64,000 bases of DNA, from contig OX465114.1 of NCBI GenBank assembly GCA_949987565.1, positions 8,484,457-8,548,456 of the forward strand, in the 5' to 3' direction. The notes under the pieces are model-generated. The model was not told where the DNA came from. It searched no databases and saw only the letters and a program-made list of their open reading frames with translations. Position numbers and translations under genes: made by a program. This DNA comes from Luidia sarsii. Taxonomy: Eukaryota > Echinodermata > Asteroidea > Paxillosida > Luidiidae. Below are positions 33,867-45,383 of this stretch, one piece after another (the stretch's first letter is position 1; each line of letters begins with the position of its first letter).

Positions 33867-36268
33867 AAGTAATCATTCCACCTCCATCGATTCAGACAAT
33901 ACAGTCCAGATGGAAAGGTGGAGACCTTTACATCTCATTAGATACGACGCACGCGCATTATCATAAAGCTTTCAAGGCTGGCTACGCGCAGATCAAAGAC
34001 GAAGAAGAAGAAGAAAAAACCTTCCCTCACTTAGTTTTTTGTCCCAATGCCGTAATTTTATAACGCGATACATGTACCCGGCAACGCGGCTATGCGTTGG
34101 CGGCAGAGACCACCGCGCGCCGATGAAGAACGTGAAACCTTTATGTTAAATTTACGTCCGCTATTTCTTTTCTTTTTCCCTCCTTCTTTTTTTTCTGTGC
34201 ATTTATTTGCTTTCTCTGTCGGCGTCTCGCGAGCAATCGCCGTGACGATGATGATTCATGTCGCTTCTTTCCTCTCTTTTTCCGCCCCTTCTTTCCCGTC
34301 CGACCGGGGAGGGTTCACACCTCGAGCCGGGCGAGCCTTTGAGAGAGAAGGAATTCGACGGAGCGTTAACGCGGGAGAATGGCAGAATGAGGGGACAAAA
34401 AGGGAGGGGAGAGTCGTGTACATTATGGGCGCTCGTTGCGGGAGCTTTACCTATTTCTCAAGTGCAATGTGTGCACGCTCGGACGCTTATTGTCATTTAG
34501 AAGCGAACACCACGCCATCTGTATCCCCCATGAGCAGACGTCCCCCACCCCTTACCCGAGATTCGGATATCCTTTAACGAGGTCTGACGTTAAAAAAAGA
34601 GACCCGTTGCCCACTTACAAAATCACCACCGTTTTTAGTGGCTTCCCTGGCAACCCCAAAACATTAAAGAGAGGACATCACCGCATTGAAATGTCTAATA
34701 AAAAAAGAAGAAGATTGGCTACACGTCGAGTAACCCTTGCTGGTGCTCAGCTCAAGGTGAACCTGGCTCGTCGTGAAAGTCATGGGAATTGAAATTGTAA
34801 ACGCGACAATAACTTGACATTTTAAATGTAATTACATGTATTTTAATTCGGTATTAAGATAGTGTATGGAGAATGTTAATGTTTCTATGTGCTGACTTGA
34901 TGCAATTCAATCTTTGATTGCCACATCTTGTCATATTATTTGGTTATTAACCATTTATCTATCTTAGTTTCTATCGAACTGAAAAACCAACACAAATTCA
35001 AAGCTAAAGTTGTGGGTCGCTAATAGGCCTTTCTTAATTATTTATGCAAAATAAATTATATGCATTAGAGCCCAAAACGAGGCTATGGCCGCTAGATTTT
35101 TCAAGATGGCGGTAAATTCGAGGGACCTTACCGTTGTTCCTATGATAGCGTTCGGTTTTGTTGAAGAATAATTATGTCAAGAAAAGATCAAAGAGCAGCG
35201 GGAAACAACAATAATCTTGGAAAGAATATAAATAATCCATTGCATCGCTTTCAGTTCGATGCATACAACCCACTCTAGGACTACTTAAAAAAACACATTC
35301 TACTGTCCTGGTCAGCTGTCGTATAATAGTTAAAATCGCTATAAGCAAACCTTGTTTTAAAATTTACACGGAGGAGCTCGGACCATAATGCTAAAAGAAT
35401 GCCATCCGATCTTTTAGTCAATAAATCTGACTTCTTCTTTTACTGCGGGTATTGCTTTTCAGTCATGGTATCGGAATATCCCCCTAAAGAATTCCAACTC
35501 GATGAGTATGTTAATGCGCTTTCCCCAAATACCAAAAGTACAGAATTTATTAGTTTGGCAGTCTGGGGCGGGCTTTCAATCATTTTTTGTGTGTGGCCGT
35601 GACAGCAAGAAGAATAGTTTGTTTATTATGGCCCGTGGCTTAGATTTTTCTGCTGTTGTTGCACGGAGATGTGCATAAACGAATGTATGTCTACGGTCGA
35701 CGGACGATGAACAGACTCTGTTTAGAATTGATTGCATTTTTTGGAGCACCAGCAGTACGTACAGTCTGTATACTCTTTCGTTTATTCTTTAGCCTGCAGT
35801 CCAGTCGCTACGCCCTAAAAAAATGAGCAAGTATAATCGTCTCGCCTCCACTCATCTCTCCTTACGCTCATCTCGGTAACATCCACAGATTCGAAGGAAT
35901 GGCTGACCAGTCTATCAAATAATACCTCCGGACGCGTAGCCGGAGAACTACGATTTCTATTTTGGTTAGAAAAACAAAAGCAAATTTCAGGCAGATTATT
36001 AGAGAGCTAGAGATGGCCCACCAGCCACGCCCGAGTACAGTGAAAGACGTCGGACCAACGCCCGTGGATTAGAGAAAGGGAGGGGAAAAGTCTTGCGAAT
36101 TGAAACGTCAATAATTATGGCATCGCACGCTCAGAAGGCAACCCGGAGAGATCATCGTCGATCCCCAATGGAATCCGAAGAAAGACGCGTGAGATCGGGG
36201 AGATGTGACTGAGCTCGGACTTCTAGTGATGCCTTCTTAGTGCTGATCTCACGGCAGCGCCTCGTTCA
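33867..36268 (+). other. Upstream flank of the CH-domain gene; no gene recognised
   Basis: Probable promoter side of the gene. CpG density rises at about 34080-34560 and again from about 36250. I saw no convincing TATA box at a fixed distance from 36378. A 161-codon open frame starts at 34092 but is low-complexity, matches nothing I recognise and has no splice context. A short basic frame ends at 34792 (KKRRRLATRR) and is also unsupported. Otherwise AT-rich sequence. Confidence 0.4.
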
Positions 36269-36508
36269 GTGGATTTGCAGAGGTGGTTGAAGTTGAGCGG
36301 GATTTTTGTTGTTGTTGCTGTTTGGAGGAGTTTTGAGGGCAAAATCGGCTCGAGAATAAGCAGCTCGATCGCCGGCGATGGCCGCTTTCCTGGCCTCCTC
36401 GTCGAGGCGCCGGGTGCGCGGTGCCAGCGCCACGCGGCTCACGCCCGCCGCCCGCGGGATCATTTCGGTCGAGGTGAGAGCTCGCCTGCCCGGGGGAACT
36501 CGGCCTAG
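36269..36508 (+). other. Upstream ORF overlapping the gene start
   Basis: A 79-codon frame starts at 36269, runs through the main ATG at 36378 in a different frame, and stops at 36506-36508. It has no recognisable similarity. If the mRNA leader includes 36269 it would be an overlapping upstream ORF able to reduce initiation at 36378. Alternatively transcription starts between 36269 and 36378. Which is true cannot be told from sequence. Confidence 0.3.
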
Positions 36509-36534
36509 GAACTCGGCCGAAGAATTCACAGTGG
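36378..36534 (+). CDS. First coding exon of a tandem calponin-homology protein (partial gene)
   Basis: Seen: an ATG at 36378 with G at -3 and G at +4 opens 52 codons plus one base. An in-frame TAA at 36357-36359 lies 18 nt upstream, so this is the most 5' possible start in this frame. The exon ends at 36534 before GTGAGT, a strong donor that leaves phase 1. The peptide begins MAAFLASSSRRRVRG, is rich in Arg and Ala, has no acidic residue before Glu32, and is not a domain I recognise. Joining to the exon at 61040 makes a GAT (Asp) codon and keeps the frame open. An alternative donor at 36474 (GAG|GTGAGA) leaves phase 0 and would hit a stop 15 codons into the next exon. Inference: a gene-specific N-terminal leader ahead of the actin-binding domain. 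Spectraplakins and dystrophins often use alternative first exons, so this may be one of several. The exon lies in a locally GC- and CpG-rich island. Transcription evidence is not available here. Confidence 0.6.
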
Positions 36535-36646
36535 GTGAGTATATTACGCGTGCGTCCTCCCTCCCCCCGGAGAAGCTGGAGGCATTTCCCCCCACGCTTA
36601 AGGGATTGATTAGTCTTCATCGCTGGTCAGTATCTCAAGATTTTCA

Positions 36647-36838
36647 ACAGAGATATACAAAAATGTTGCAAACTGCTTACTGACTAAAATTACCAAAATG
36701 CAAAACTCAAAAATTTAGTGGGCCTGACGTTTCGAACCTAGCAGGAGCTTTCTCAAAGAGTCTTTGTCATTTTGTCGCTCTGCCTTTTGAGAAAGGTCCT
36801 GCTAGGATCGAAACGTGAGGCCCACTAAATTTTGAAAA
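36647..36838 (+). mobile_element. Family B element, reference copy
   Basis: GATATACAAAAATGTTGCAA, tail, then TTTAGTGGGCCTGACGTTTC. The second arm (GGTCCTGCTAGGATCGAAAC, GGCCCACTAAATTTT) follows a short loop region. Lies just inside intron 1. Confidence 0.85.
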
Positions 36839-36853
36839 GATCTTCAACAATTA

Positions 36854-37088
36854 TTAGACCATTATTGCGCGACCACTGTTTACATGCTGTCACGTGACTT
36901 ATAGTGGTTATTTTTGCATCTCATTTGGCAAAGAGCAGCGATGGAAATGTTCAAAAAAGAATGCGGACAATATTATGATAGTCTTCTTTGCTCGTTTCCA
37001 CTCCTGTTCTGCACCAAATGAGATGCAAAAATACCCGCTATAAGTCACGTGATGACATGTAAACATCGGGTCGCGCAACCCGGTCTAT
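36854..37088. mobile_element. Foldback MITE, family F copy 4
   Basis: TTGCGCGACCACTGTTTACA, CACGTGACTTATAGTGGTTA, TTTTTGCATCTCATTTGG and their inverted copies to GCGCAACCCGGTCTA. The best-preserved pair of arms in the family (about 75 bp). Confidence 0.85.
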
Positions 37089-37154
37089 TCAACTCGCTTT
37101 AGTTTTAAAATTATTGTTTGATGTCGAATTGAACAGGCCACGGTGAACTTCTGT

Positions 37155-37532
37155 ACCTATACAATTATTGGTAAAAGTCACAAGATAGCCACGGTTTGCG
37201 TGTAAAACCATTAAACATTCCAAAAAAGAAATCCTGCGAAGGTTTTAGCTCAAATGGTAATCTGAGAAAGTAGAAAAAGGAAAAAAAAACCGTCACGGTT
37301 TTCGCACCGTTCTGTAGTGTAAGAAACAGTTTATTACTCGCGAGTAATAAACTATTTGTCGATGTTTGAGTGAAGATTTCTCGAGAAGCACAGCATCCCA
37401 GACAGTGAGATTTCAACATGAGGATTCCATCATGACCATCTACAAACTGTGTAAATAATTAGAAGGAAATCTTTGGACATCCGATCCGAAAATCTGTGTT
37501 TTCCGATCTCCACAATGTTGTATTGGGCCTTT
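37155..37532 (-). mobile_element. MITE, family D copy 5
   Basis: ATTGGTAAAAGTCACAAGAT at the left. TTACTCGCGAGTAATAAACT palindrome in the middle. CACAATGTTGTATTGGGCCT at the right. Reverse orientation. Confidence 0.8.
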
Positions 37533-38184
37533 AAAAAAAAATAATAAAAGAAAACTAGTTTGACACTCTTGAGGGCGCTGTTCAGGGTCCATTAAGAAAA
37601 CAACAAATCCTGGCCTAACGTGGTGGGAGCGGTGTGATCGGCGATGAGGAGGCTGGACGGCGTCCCCAACCACATCAAGAGCGCGCCGCTGACAAGGCGT
37701 CTTTTGCATCTAGCGGATTACAGTACAGTTTAGTAGGTCGCCCGGAAGAGGGTGACAACAGTCTTGGTTTTGATCTGTTCGGTAGTTCTAGTCGAGGATC
37801 GTTTTTCTCTCGTGGAATTCAGGAGTAGCCTGCTGCTCAGTATACTAGTGATTGCCGTAGTTGGACTTGGACAGTTAATTGCCGTGTTTCTTTCGGAGGC
37901 CAGCCGAGGTTGTTTACGAGAGAAGGTAAGGGCTTGCTTGGGTTCCCTGATCTTATAAAAAGAGGCCGTCTTGAGATGTGCCCAAGTAGTTACGAGACCA
38001 GTGATGCGATGATGCCGTTGCTTCCCAAGTATTGTGCATCGAGACATAGGCCTATTGTATCGGCGTGGCTAGTGAGTAGTGCAGGTTCGCACGAAGAACA
38101 GTTGTTGGGTAACTTGGTAGATCATTTTGCTGTTGTACTTGTAAGTTGTAGTTGTACTTGTATGGCTAGCAGAACTACTGCATT
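37533..38184. other. No gene recognised
   Basis: Intronic sequence with frames on both strands of up to about 105 codons and no known domain. Confidence 0.4.
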
Positions 38185-38455
38185 GTACTAGTAGTAGTAC
38201 TACAGACTACACTCATACAATACTAGTACCACTAAATACTAGTAAGTAGTACTCACTACTAAGTACTACTACTAGTACTACTACTAGTACCTGTAGTAGT
38301 ACTAATGCTACTACTAGTAGTACTACTACTAGTACTACTTACTAGTAAGTACTACTACTACTACTAGTACTACTAGTACTACTGTACTAGTATTACTATT
38401 ACTATTAGTACTACTACTACTGTACTACTAGTGCTACTACTTCTAGTACAAGTAG
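38185..38455. repeat. (ACT/AGT)n array with ACTAGT palindromes
   Basis: TACTAGTAGTAGTACTAC-type sequence switches repeatedly between ACT and AGT strands, giving many ACTAGT and AGTACT palindromes. Confidence 0.95.
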
Positions 38456-39305
38456 ACTTAATTATTGTTCTCTTTAAGTTTTCTTGGAGGTCTCATTGTC
38501 AAATTTGATCATTACTGACCTGAATGAAACTCACTTGACTTAAGTCCCCTCCATCTTGGCCCCTTGTTTCTTTAATTCACGCTAGCCATCTCATAATATT
38601 TCAACTCTTTTGACAGAAACTTGTTTCTGTTGGCCGGGTAATCCTGCGGTAGCTAATTGGGGATATTGTCAATTGTAATCTGATCATATTTATTTGTCAG
38701 TGTATTTGTTGTACTATTTTTGATTCATTGTTTGTGAATTGTGATATCCCGGAAAATGAAATAAATAGACTCTTCTGCGCTGAGGAAGATTAAGATTGAT
38801 TTTTATTTGACCTAGTCTTCCCAATAGGGCTGTTTCCAGTGTCCAATTGATTAATCGCATTTTGAAACACGTTTCAAAAAGCATTCTTTTTGGAGTTCGA
38901 ATTCGGTCAGCAGTCGTGGTCAAATGGTGGGCGTGTCCTTGAGGGTGACCCATGCAGGGAGACATTTATAAACAATTGCAGCACTTCCTGTCACTGTCAG
39001 TCAGATCGCGAGTGGTGCATTGTGGGAATACAAAAAAACCCTGATGCGATTCAGCCTAGCATTCCCACATGAACTACATGGCAAGTGGAGGCTGAATTGT
39101 GATTCAAATCACAATCCAAATAATCATTTTTTTTTGGGGGGGGGGGTATAGTGGAAACGGCACAAGTGAGTTCTCACACAGCTTAAATAGTGCGCATTTT
39201 GTCAAATTTTGGTGTCACTCATAAAAGTACATGTATGTATTTTTATTACATGCATTATAAATTCAAACTGTTGTGTACATAATTATTATAAGATCTTGTA
39301 CACAT
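38456..39305. other. No gene recognised
   Basis: Intronic sequence with a T/G homopolymer run near 39128-39147. Confidence 0.45.
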
Positions 39306-39372
39306 CTAGTTGCGGTAACCGTAACCCGAATCTGACCCTCGGAAGGTTGAGGGTTACGGTTACCGCAACTAG
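39306..39372. repeat. Perfect 22-bp inverted repeat with 23-bp spacer
   Basis: Arms at 39306-39327 and 39351-39372 (CTAGTTGCGGTAACCGTAAC plus CC) are perfectly complementary. Possible cruciform or stem-loop, or a tiny foldback element. Confidence 0.95.
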
Positions 39373-39444
39373 TAGTAGTACACATGGTACATACAGTATG
39401 CCACTCATTAATAAATTACATGTATGTATGCATGCAGGCACAAA

Positions 39445-39893
39445 GTGACTTGAGTACGAGGTGACTTGGGTATGAGGTGACTTGGGTATGAGGTGACTTG
39501 TATATGAGGTGACTTGGGTATGAGGTGACTTGGATATATATGAGGTGACTTGGGTATGAGGTGACTTGGGTATGAGGTGACTTGGGTATGAGGTGACTTG
39601 GGTATGAGGTGACTTGGGTATGAGGTGACTTAGGTACACGGTGACTTGGGTATGAGGTGACTTAGGTACACCGTGACTTGGGTATGAGGTGTCTTAGGTA
39701 CACGGTGACTAGGGTATGAGGTGACATGGGTACGAGGTGACTTAGGTACACGGTGACTTGGGTATGAGGTGACTTGGGTATGAGGTGACTTGGGTATGAG
39801 GTGACTTGGGTATGAGGTGACTTGGGTATGAGGTGACTTGGGTATGAGGTGACTTATGGGTACGGGGTGACTTGGCTAATGGCTACGAAGTGA
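39445..39893. repeat. 16-bp minisatellite, about 28 units
   Basis: Unit GACTTGGGTATGAGGT, with variant units containing AGGTACACGGT in the middle third. Period is mostly exact. Confidence 0.95.
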
Positions 39894-41177
39894 CCGATAA
39901 TCTTATTCACTCATCTGTGTGCCACCTGATCTGTCATTGAAATTCTAGTCCGACAAGATTTGTGCACAAAGGTTTGAATGGTCACTTGGTGTAAGTACGG
40001 AGTGGAAGGTTTTGCAGTGACACCATGTACATGTTTACACTTACATGATGTCCGTCTTGAATCTCTTGTGAGATGCAGTGAGGCTATGTAGAGAGCTGGA
40101 ACATGTTACTCAACATACACAACGCTTATAAAATGATTGTGGAGAGCGCTGGAGCGTGGAGAATCTTTCCTGCCCAGGGTGAACCACTGCGGCCAAATCT
40201 AGTCATAATCATAACCGCCCCTTTATCCAATGCTAATGTACACGTGTACATGTACATGTAGGCTGTCGGTGGACACTTGATTCATCTGTATTCAGTTGAA
40301 AGCATAACCGACTGGTAACTCAACTCTCACTCCGTGTTTTCCTTCAACCCTCCTTGCCTCCACGTTCTGCAAAGAGTGGGTTTTCATTTGTTTTTCTCCC
40401 AGGAGGGGAGTACCCGTAACCGAATCTTCGGGACAAACTTCCTCTCCATTTCGTGTTTTTTTGGGGGGTCCTGAGTGAGTGGAGGAGAGAGAGAGAGAGA
40501 GGTGTGTGATTGTGTGACTGTGATGACACCCAGAATCTATTCTCCTAGCCCATTATTACGTACGGTTTGGGGTTTTTTGGGGGGTTTTGTTTAAAATTGT
40601 TTTGATGAATGTCGGCCAACACAAGGCCCCAAACGGCCACTCAAAGTGAGGACTAAAGAAAGTTCAGTGGAACGCCGCTATTTTAACGAACATCCTGGGA
40701 TCAATGAAAATTGTTTGGTACAATGTAGGCCTATAGTGGTCGTTCGTTGCGTCAGCTTTACATCCACGGATGTAAAATCGGGAGCCAAAGGGCATGAATG
40801 TTCGATGTAGCCAAATGTTCGGTATATCGGCATTCGTTAGAGTGGCATTCCACTGTAATAAGGAAGAGAACCAATCAAGTGGAAGAAAGATGTCCGTCAT
40901 CTCTTGTTCGTTGCCAGGGGAATAACGTGCTCCCCTATGTCATCATAATATAGACTAGCAGGTTTTGTAGCTTTAATTGATGTTCTTCTGTCAACTCTGG
41001 TGGCAGTCTCAACTGAAATTCTACCTCCCCCTCCCCTCAAACAAACCCCAAAACCGAATATTATAATAGAGGATAAGGATAGGATTTTTTTTCTTCACAT
41101 CTAATACCTAAGGCGATGTCATCCTTACATACATGCACACTAACTCTGACCTGCAATCTGCAAATTTCCACAAAGAA
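39894..41177. other. No gene recognised; one partial family K terminus
   Basis: GGAGTGGAAGGTTTTGCAGT and GACACCATGTACATG near 39999-40032 match a family K outer end without a partner. A GAGAGAGAGA run lies near 40485. Otherwise nothing. Confidence 0.45.
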
Positions 41178-41295
41178 TTAGGAGGGCCTGACGTTTCGAT
41201 CCTAGCAGCACCTTTTCCCAAAGGCCTTTGAGATCTAAACATCAGGCCCCTCTGATATAATCTGTCATTTTAGTCAGTGAGCAGTTTGCAACACT
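41178..41295 (-). mobile_element. Family B copy
   Basis: GGGCCTGACGTTTCGATCCT, then AACATCAGGCCCCTCTGATA and the tail in reverse (ATTTTAGTCAGTGAGCAGTT). Confidence 0.75.
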
Positions 41296-41728
41296 CTTCA
41301 GTTTACTTCATTCACATATCATAATATGATGTAGTTTACGTTCTACACAGCAAAAGGCATATTGAGACGTTGTTTGGACCGCAATTTGAAGGCCGTGGCT
41401 GGTTGTTGGCACCGTATATATGTATTCAAGTGTGCTGAACAGATAATTGCTGTTGTGCAAGTCACAATAATTGACCACGGAGGCGTGCAACAGCCATGCA
41501 TATCGAGGGGTGCACCGTAATGTATGGCTTTTTTTCCCCTCAGTATTTAAAGGAGTCGGCGCTGAATTTGAGTTGTTCTGCGCCTTGCTGCGCTGTGCTG
41601 TGCTTTGCCCTTTCCACAAACTGACCCGACACTGTCAAGTTTGTGACAGCAATGCTGGATTAATTTGAGGGACCCTAGCTGAGATAAAGAGCATGGAAAC
41701 GTGCTGTCTTTCAGCCATTGTATACTAC

Positions 41729-43110
41729 ATGTACATGTTAATGTACATGTACATGTATATGTACCGGTACATGTGGCTTCCACAGACAGGCACCTTGTGT
41801 GTGTTAGTACATTACCATGTACTGGTACATGTACATGTAGTGTACCTTATTTTCCTATGACGTGTTGGCACATGTTCGGTGTTGACAAGCGTCAATGTGT
41901 AGTGTGTACATGTATACATGTACATGTACATGAACATGTACCGGTACATACAGGTTCATGTACAATGTACAATATGTTTGTTGTGTACATGTACATGTAC
42001 AATGTCATGAACATGTACACTGTACATGTACATTGTTCATGACATTGTTCCTGTTCATATAATATTATATGTACCGCCTACCGGTATGTATGTTAATGTA
42101 CAGTATGTACAGGTCTAGTATGCGACTGAAATGTGTGGGGCCTACCTGTTGTAATTATGAACATAATGCTCCAAGCCTCCATCTACAGTATATGTACAGG
42201 TCTGTGAAAATACATACATGTACATGTACATGTGTGCTGTGAACAATATTTACAACCATGTACCTGTATACTACATGTACATGCACATTACAGTGTATAC
42301 ATGTACATGTACATGTACATGTACAGCACATACACACGTACATGTAGGGGTGTACATAAATTATATCGTACAGTACATGTACATGTACATGTACATGTAC
42401 ATGTACATGTACAAGTGTACATGTACATGTACATGTACATGTACAAGTGTACATGTAAATTTATACATTATATGAAATGTAATGTACACGTAATAATTAT
42501 GTACATGTGCATGTACATGTACATGCAAAGTTCTGTTCATACATCTACATGTACAGTATGTGAATATTATATTATGTGAACAAACATGTAAACTACATGT
42601 ACATGTACATTACATTTGTGTGTATATGATGTATACATGGCCATGCACACTGATGCTCCTGTACTGTACGTGTCCAAACATGTACATGTACATGTACATT
42701 GTACATGTACATTGTACATGTACATGTACATGTACATGCACCTGTGTGAGTACTTTACAGTTACAGTATGTACAACACATACATGTACAGTAGTAACAGT
42801 ACACATGTACATGTACATTGTACACATACCGGTACATACATGTACATGACATGTACATGTACATGTACATCATTGATGAACATTGAACAATTGACTGTAC
42901 ATGACATGTACATGTACATGTACATGTACACTGTACATGCACAAGTGTATTAAGAGCACTTGTACAGTACCGATACATGTCCATACATATGTAAATTTAT
43001 GTACAGCACATACATGTAGCATATACCGTATGGCACATGGTACAGTACACTACATGTACATGTAATATACATGTACACATGTACAACCATGTTGATGTTG
43101 TGTTTAGTAC
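41729..43110. repeat. Dense (TACATG)n field, main cluster
   Basis: Repeated runs of the self-complementary hexamer (for example about 42375-42447 and 42680-42740) separated by 10-60 bp of other sequence, with ACCGGT variants. The hexamer has no stop codon in any frame, which produces Tyr-Met, Thr-Cys and His-Val frames on both strands that are not genes. Confidence 0.97.
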
Positions 43111-43179
43111 ATGTATGTGCAGAGATTTGTGTATATCAGTGTACTATTTAAATGTACCTGTACACGTAATACAAATTTA

Positions 43180-43360
43180 TAATGTTTTCAACTTCTTACT
43201 GACCAGAAATAGTCCCCAAAATACTGAAGTCCCCAAAATACAAATCCCATACTGTACAACATGTATTGTAAGCTCAGAGGGCTTGACATTTCAGTCCTAG
43301 CAGGACCTTTCTCAAAGGCATTGGGATTGAGAATGCTTTCAAGAGAGGTCCTCTAAATTT
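43180..43360. mobile_element. Family B copy, diverged
   Basis: CTTCTTACTGACCAGAAATA, GACATTTCAGTCCTAGCAGG, ACCTTTCTCAAAGGCATTGG. Confidence 0.65.
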
Positions 43361-44019
43361 TTGATGTGCATGTACAGTATGTAATCTGCAAGTAAATGTC
43401 ATTCATCTCCTCTCATTCATGTACATGTTACATGTACATTTATGTATGTGTATAGTATGTGTGCCTCATGTCAGAGCTCTGTATGTAGCGTACACACGTA
43501 CATGTACATGTATGTAGTATGTACATGTACATGTATGTATTTGTACAGTACCCCGCGTTTTCTAAATTTGCATGGTGCGCAGTGAAGCAGTCATGCAGAC
43601 AAAGACAGGGGGGACGAATGAGACACATGGGCAGGCAGGGGAGGAGGGAGGGAGGGGGAGGGTGACCTGGGCCTCGTCGTACTGTACATCACTTCCCATG
43701 GCATGGAATCAGTCGTAGTCCTGTAGGGAGTCTTATGAGTCTTCTATACAGTACTGTACATGTACTGTACATGGAGTCTAAAAGGGCATGAAAATAAGGA
43801 ATTCCAGTGGGGGCATTGCATACTGCATAGCAGTTTAATTTCCAATATTGATGGTCGTTCCGCACTTGGCAAGTAGGGGGGGGGGGGGTACATGCAGTTT
43901 GTGTAATAGAGCATTTATGAAGGCGTAACAGCTTTGGCAGTGTTGTAGTGTATACATACATTATACCCGGTGGTGGCTGTTGCTATGGAAACGCGTGCCG
44001 GTTTTCTTTCCTCTAGTCC
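43361..44019. other. No gene recognised
   Basis: A small (TACATG)n cluster at about 43494-43545, a GGAGGGAGGG tract near 43630-43665, and G homopolymer near 43877-43889. Confidence 0.5.
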
Positions 44020-44141
44020 ATGGGTGGATTTCATGGATAACCCATTGTTGGATTTACCCATCGTAAGTTGTAATAGGCCGTATATTCTGTGCATCGCTCA
44101 TCATCTTGCGAAAGTTACGATGAGCTTTGTGAAATCGACCA
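44020..44141. mobile_element. Foldback MITE, family J copy 2
   Basis: GATTTCATGGATAACCCATT at the left, GTTACGATGAGCTTTGTGAA and ATCGACC at the right, with GATAGGCCGTAT-like middle shared with 8099. Confidence 0.5.
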
Positions 44142-44567
44142 CATGCATACATTAAGCCTTTCGGCAAGGGTTTGTCCTACTCGTGCGATTAGCATTGTGG
44201 GCTTATTGCTTGGCCCAATTGCCAGCTGAGAAAATACAGGCTGTATACCATTATCCGCATGGCTGCCGCAGTCTCAGGATGCGACCGCAGCCCGCGAAGG
44301 GATGGTTTGGGAAGACCGTCTTTTTTTGACAGGGAAAATCTGGGGGGATGGAATGAGCAGAGGGAAGTGTGACTTGGACGCCCGGCCTCAAAAATTGACA
44401 TCAAGATGGAGGAGTAAAAAGAGGAGGCATATATGCGTCACGACGTATGACACTTAACCACCGTGGCTAAGCTATAAGTGCGCATGCGCGAAGCCAGGCT
44501 TTGCTGAGGCCTCCCGCATTCATTCATTCATGCATTTCTCAGGTAGTTACAGGCACAAGCACGAAAC

Positions 44568-44732
44568 AACCCTAACCCTTATCCTAATCCTAACCCTAAC
44601 AATCCTAATCCTGAAACTAACCCTAATCCTTATCCTAATCCTACATGTAAGTATATCAGTAATGCAAACCCAACCCGAACTCTAACTCTATCCGTAACCA
44701 TAACCCTAACCGTAGCGCCCTAAGCCTAACCT
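44568..44732. repeat. Interstitial telomere-like tract (CCCTAA variants)
   Basis: CCTAACCCTTATCCTAATCC and similar runs, degenerate copies of CCCTAA (TTAGGG on the other strand), with a 40-bp interruption that carries TACATGTAAG. Confidence 0.9.
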
Positions 44733-44998
44733 ACGCTGGTTTACAAAATACGTCCTTGTATAGTCCCCACACAATTTACGGGGTACCCGCATGGCTCAAC
44801 AACGGTGTTTAAGCGTCATATGTCGGTCCTCTTATATATCTCAAAAAGAGAGAGTTTGAGCCACTTAGGGAACGCATGAGACATAAGATTGTGGCATGAC
44901 TTGATTATCGATAAGAGATACATGTACATGTACATGTACACATGTACATGGCACCTAAATGTACACGTATGTACACATACATGAGACAGAGACTATAC

Positions 44999-45383
44999 AG
45001 GCCTTTTCACATTGTCTGAAATCTTGAGGTTTGAACTGGATCAAACGAGCAGTAGGCCTATTTTTGCTCAACTCTTTTCACACTTGAAAAGTTTCAACCC
45101 TGAGTCAACCCAGGGTAGGACGACCTAATCGGATCAAACCCTGGGCAGGAAGTTCTAGGAACCAGGGTGGAAAATCTAAAGTTCTCAACCTTGTTTGAAT
45201 GAGCTTATCATAGGGTGGTTGAACGTTACACGGTTCACGTATAATATGGTTCACAAAAAAGCCTAGTGTGAAAGGTTGTGTCTTTCCGACACGGTTTGAA
45301 AACTTGCCGGGATGAACCGGGGCATATCGGGGTCCATTTCAACACGGATTGAAAAAGATATACTGTACAGTGTGAAAAGGCCT
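44999..45383. mobile_element. MITE, family H
   Basis: AGGCCTTTTCACATTGT at the left and its inverse CAGTGTGAAAAGGCCT at the right. Internal CTTTTCACACTTG and GGTTTGAA words repeat the end sequence. 385 bp, non-coding. Confidence 0.75.

Noticed and set aside
34092..34577. 161-codon open frame as an upstream exon of the CH gene
   Set aside because: Low-complexity Phe/Ser and Arg content, no recognised domain and no supported donor in the right phase.
37590..37960. LTR-retrotransposon leader suggested by a TGGTGGGAGCGG-like word
   Set aside because: No LTR pair, no polypurine tract and no gag/pol similarity in the adjoining frames.
42155..42984. Numerous Tyr-Met, Thr-Cys and Val-His frames
   Set aside because: Artefacts of the stop-free, self-complementary (TACATG)n repeat.
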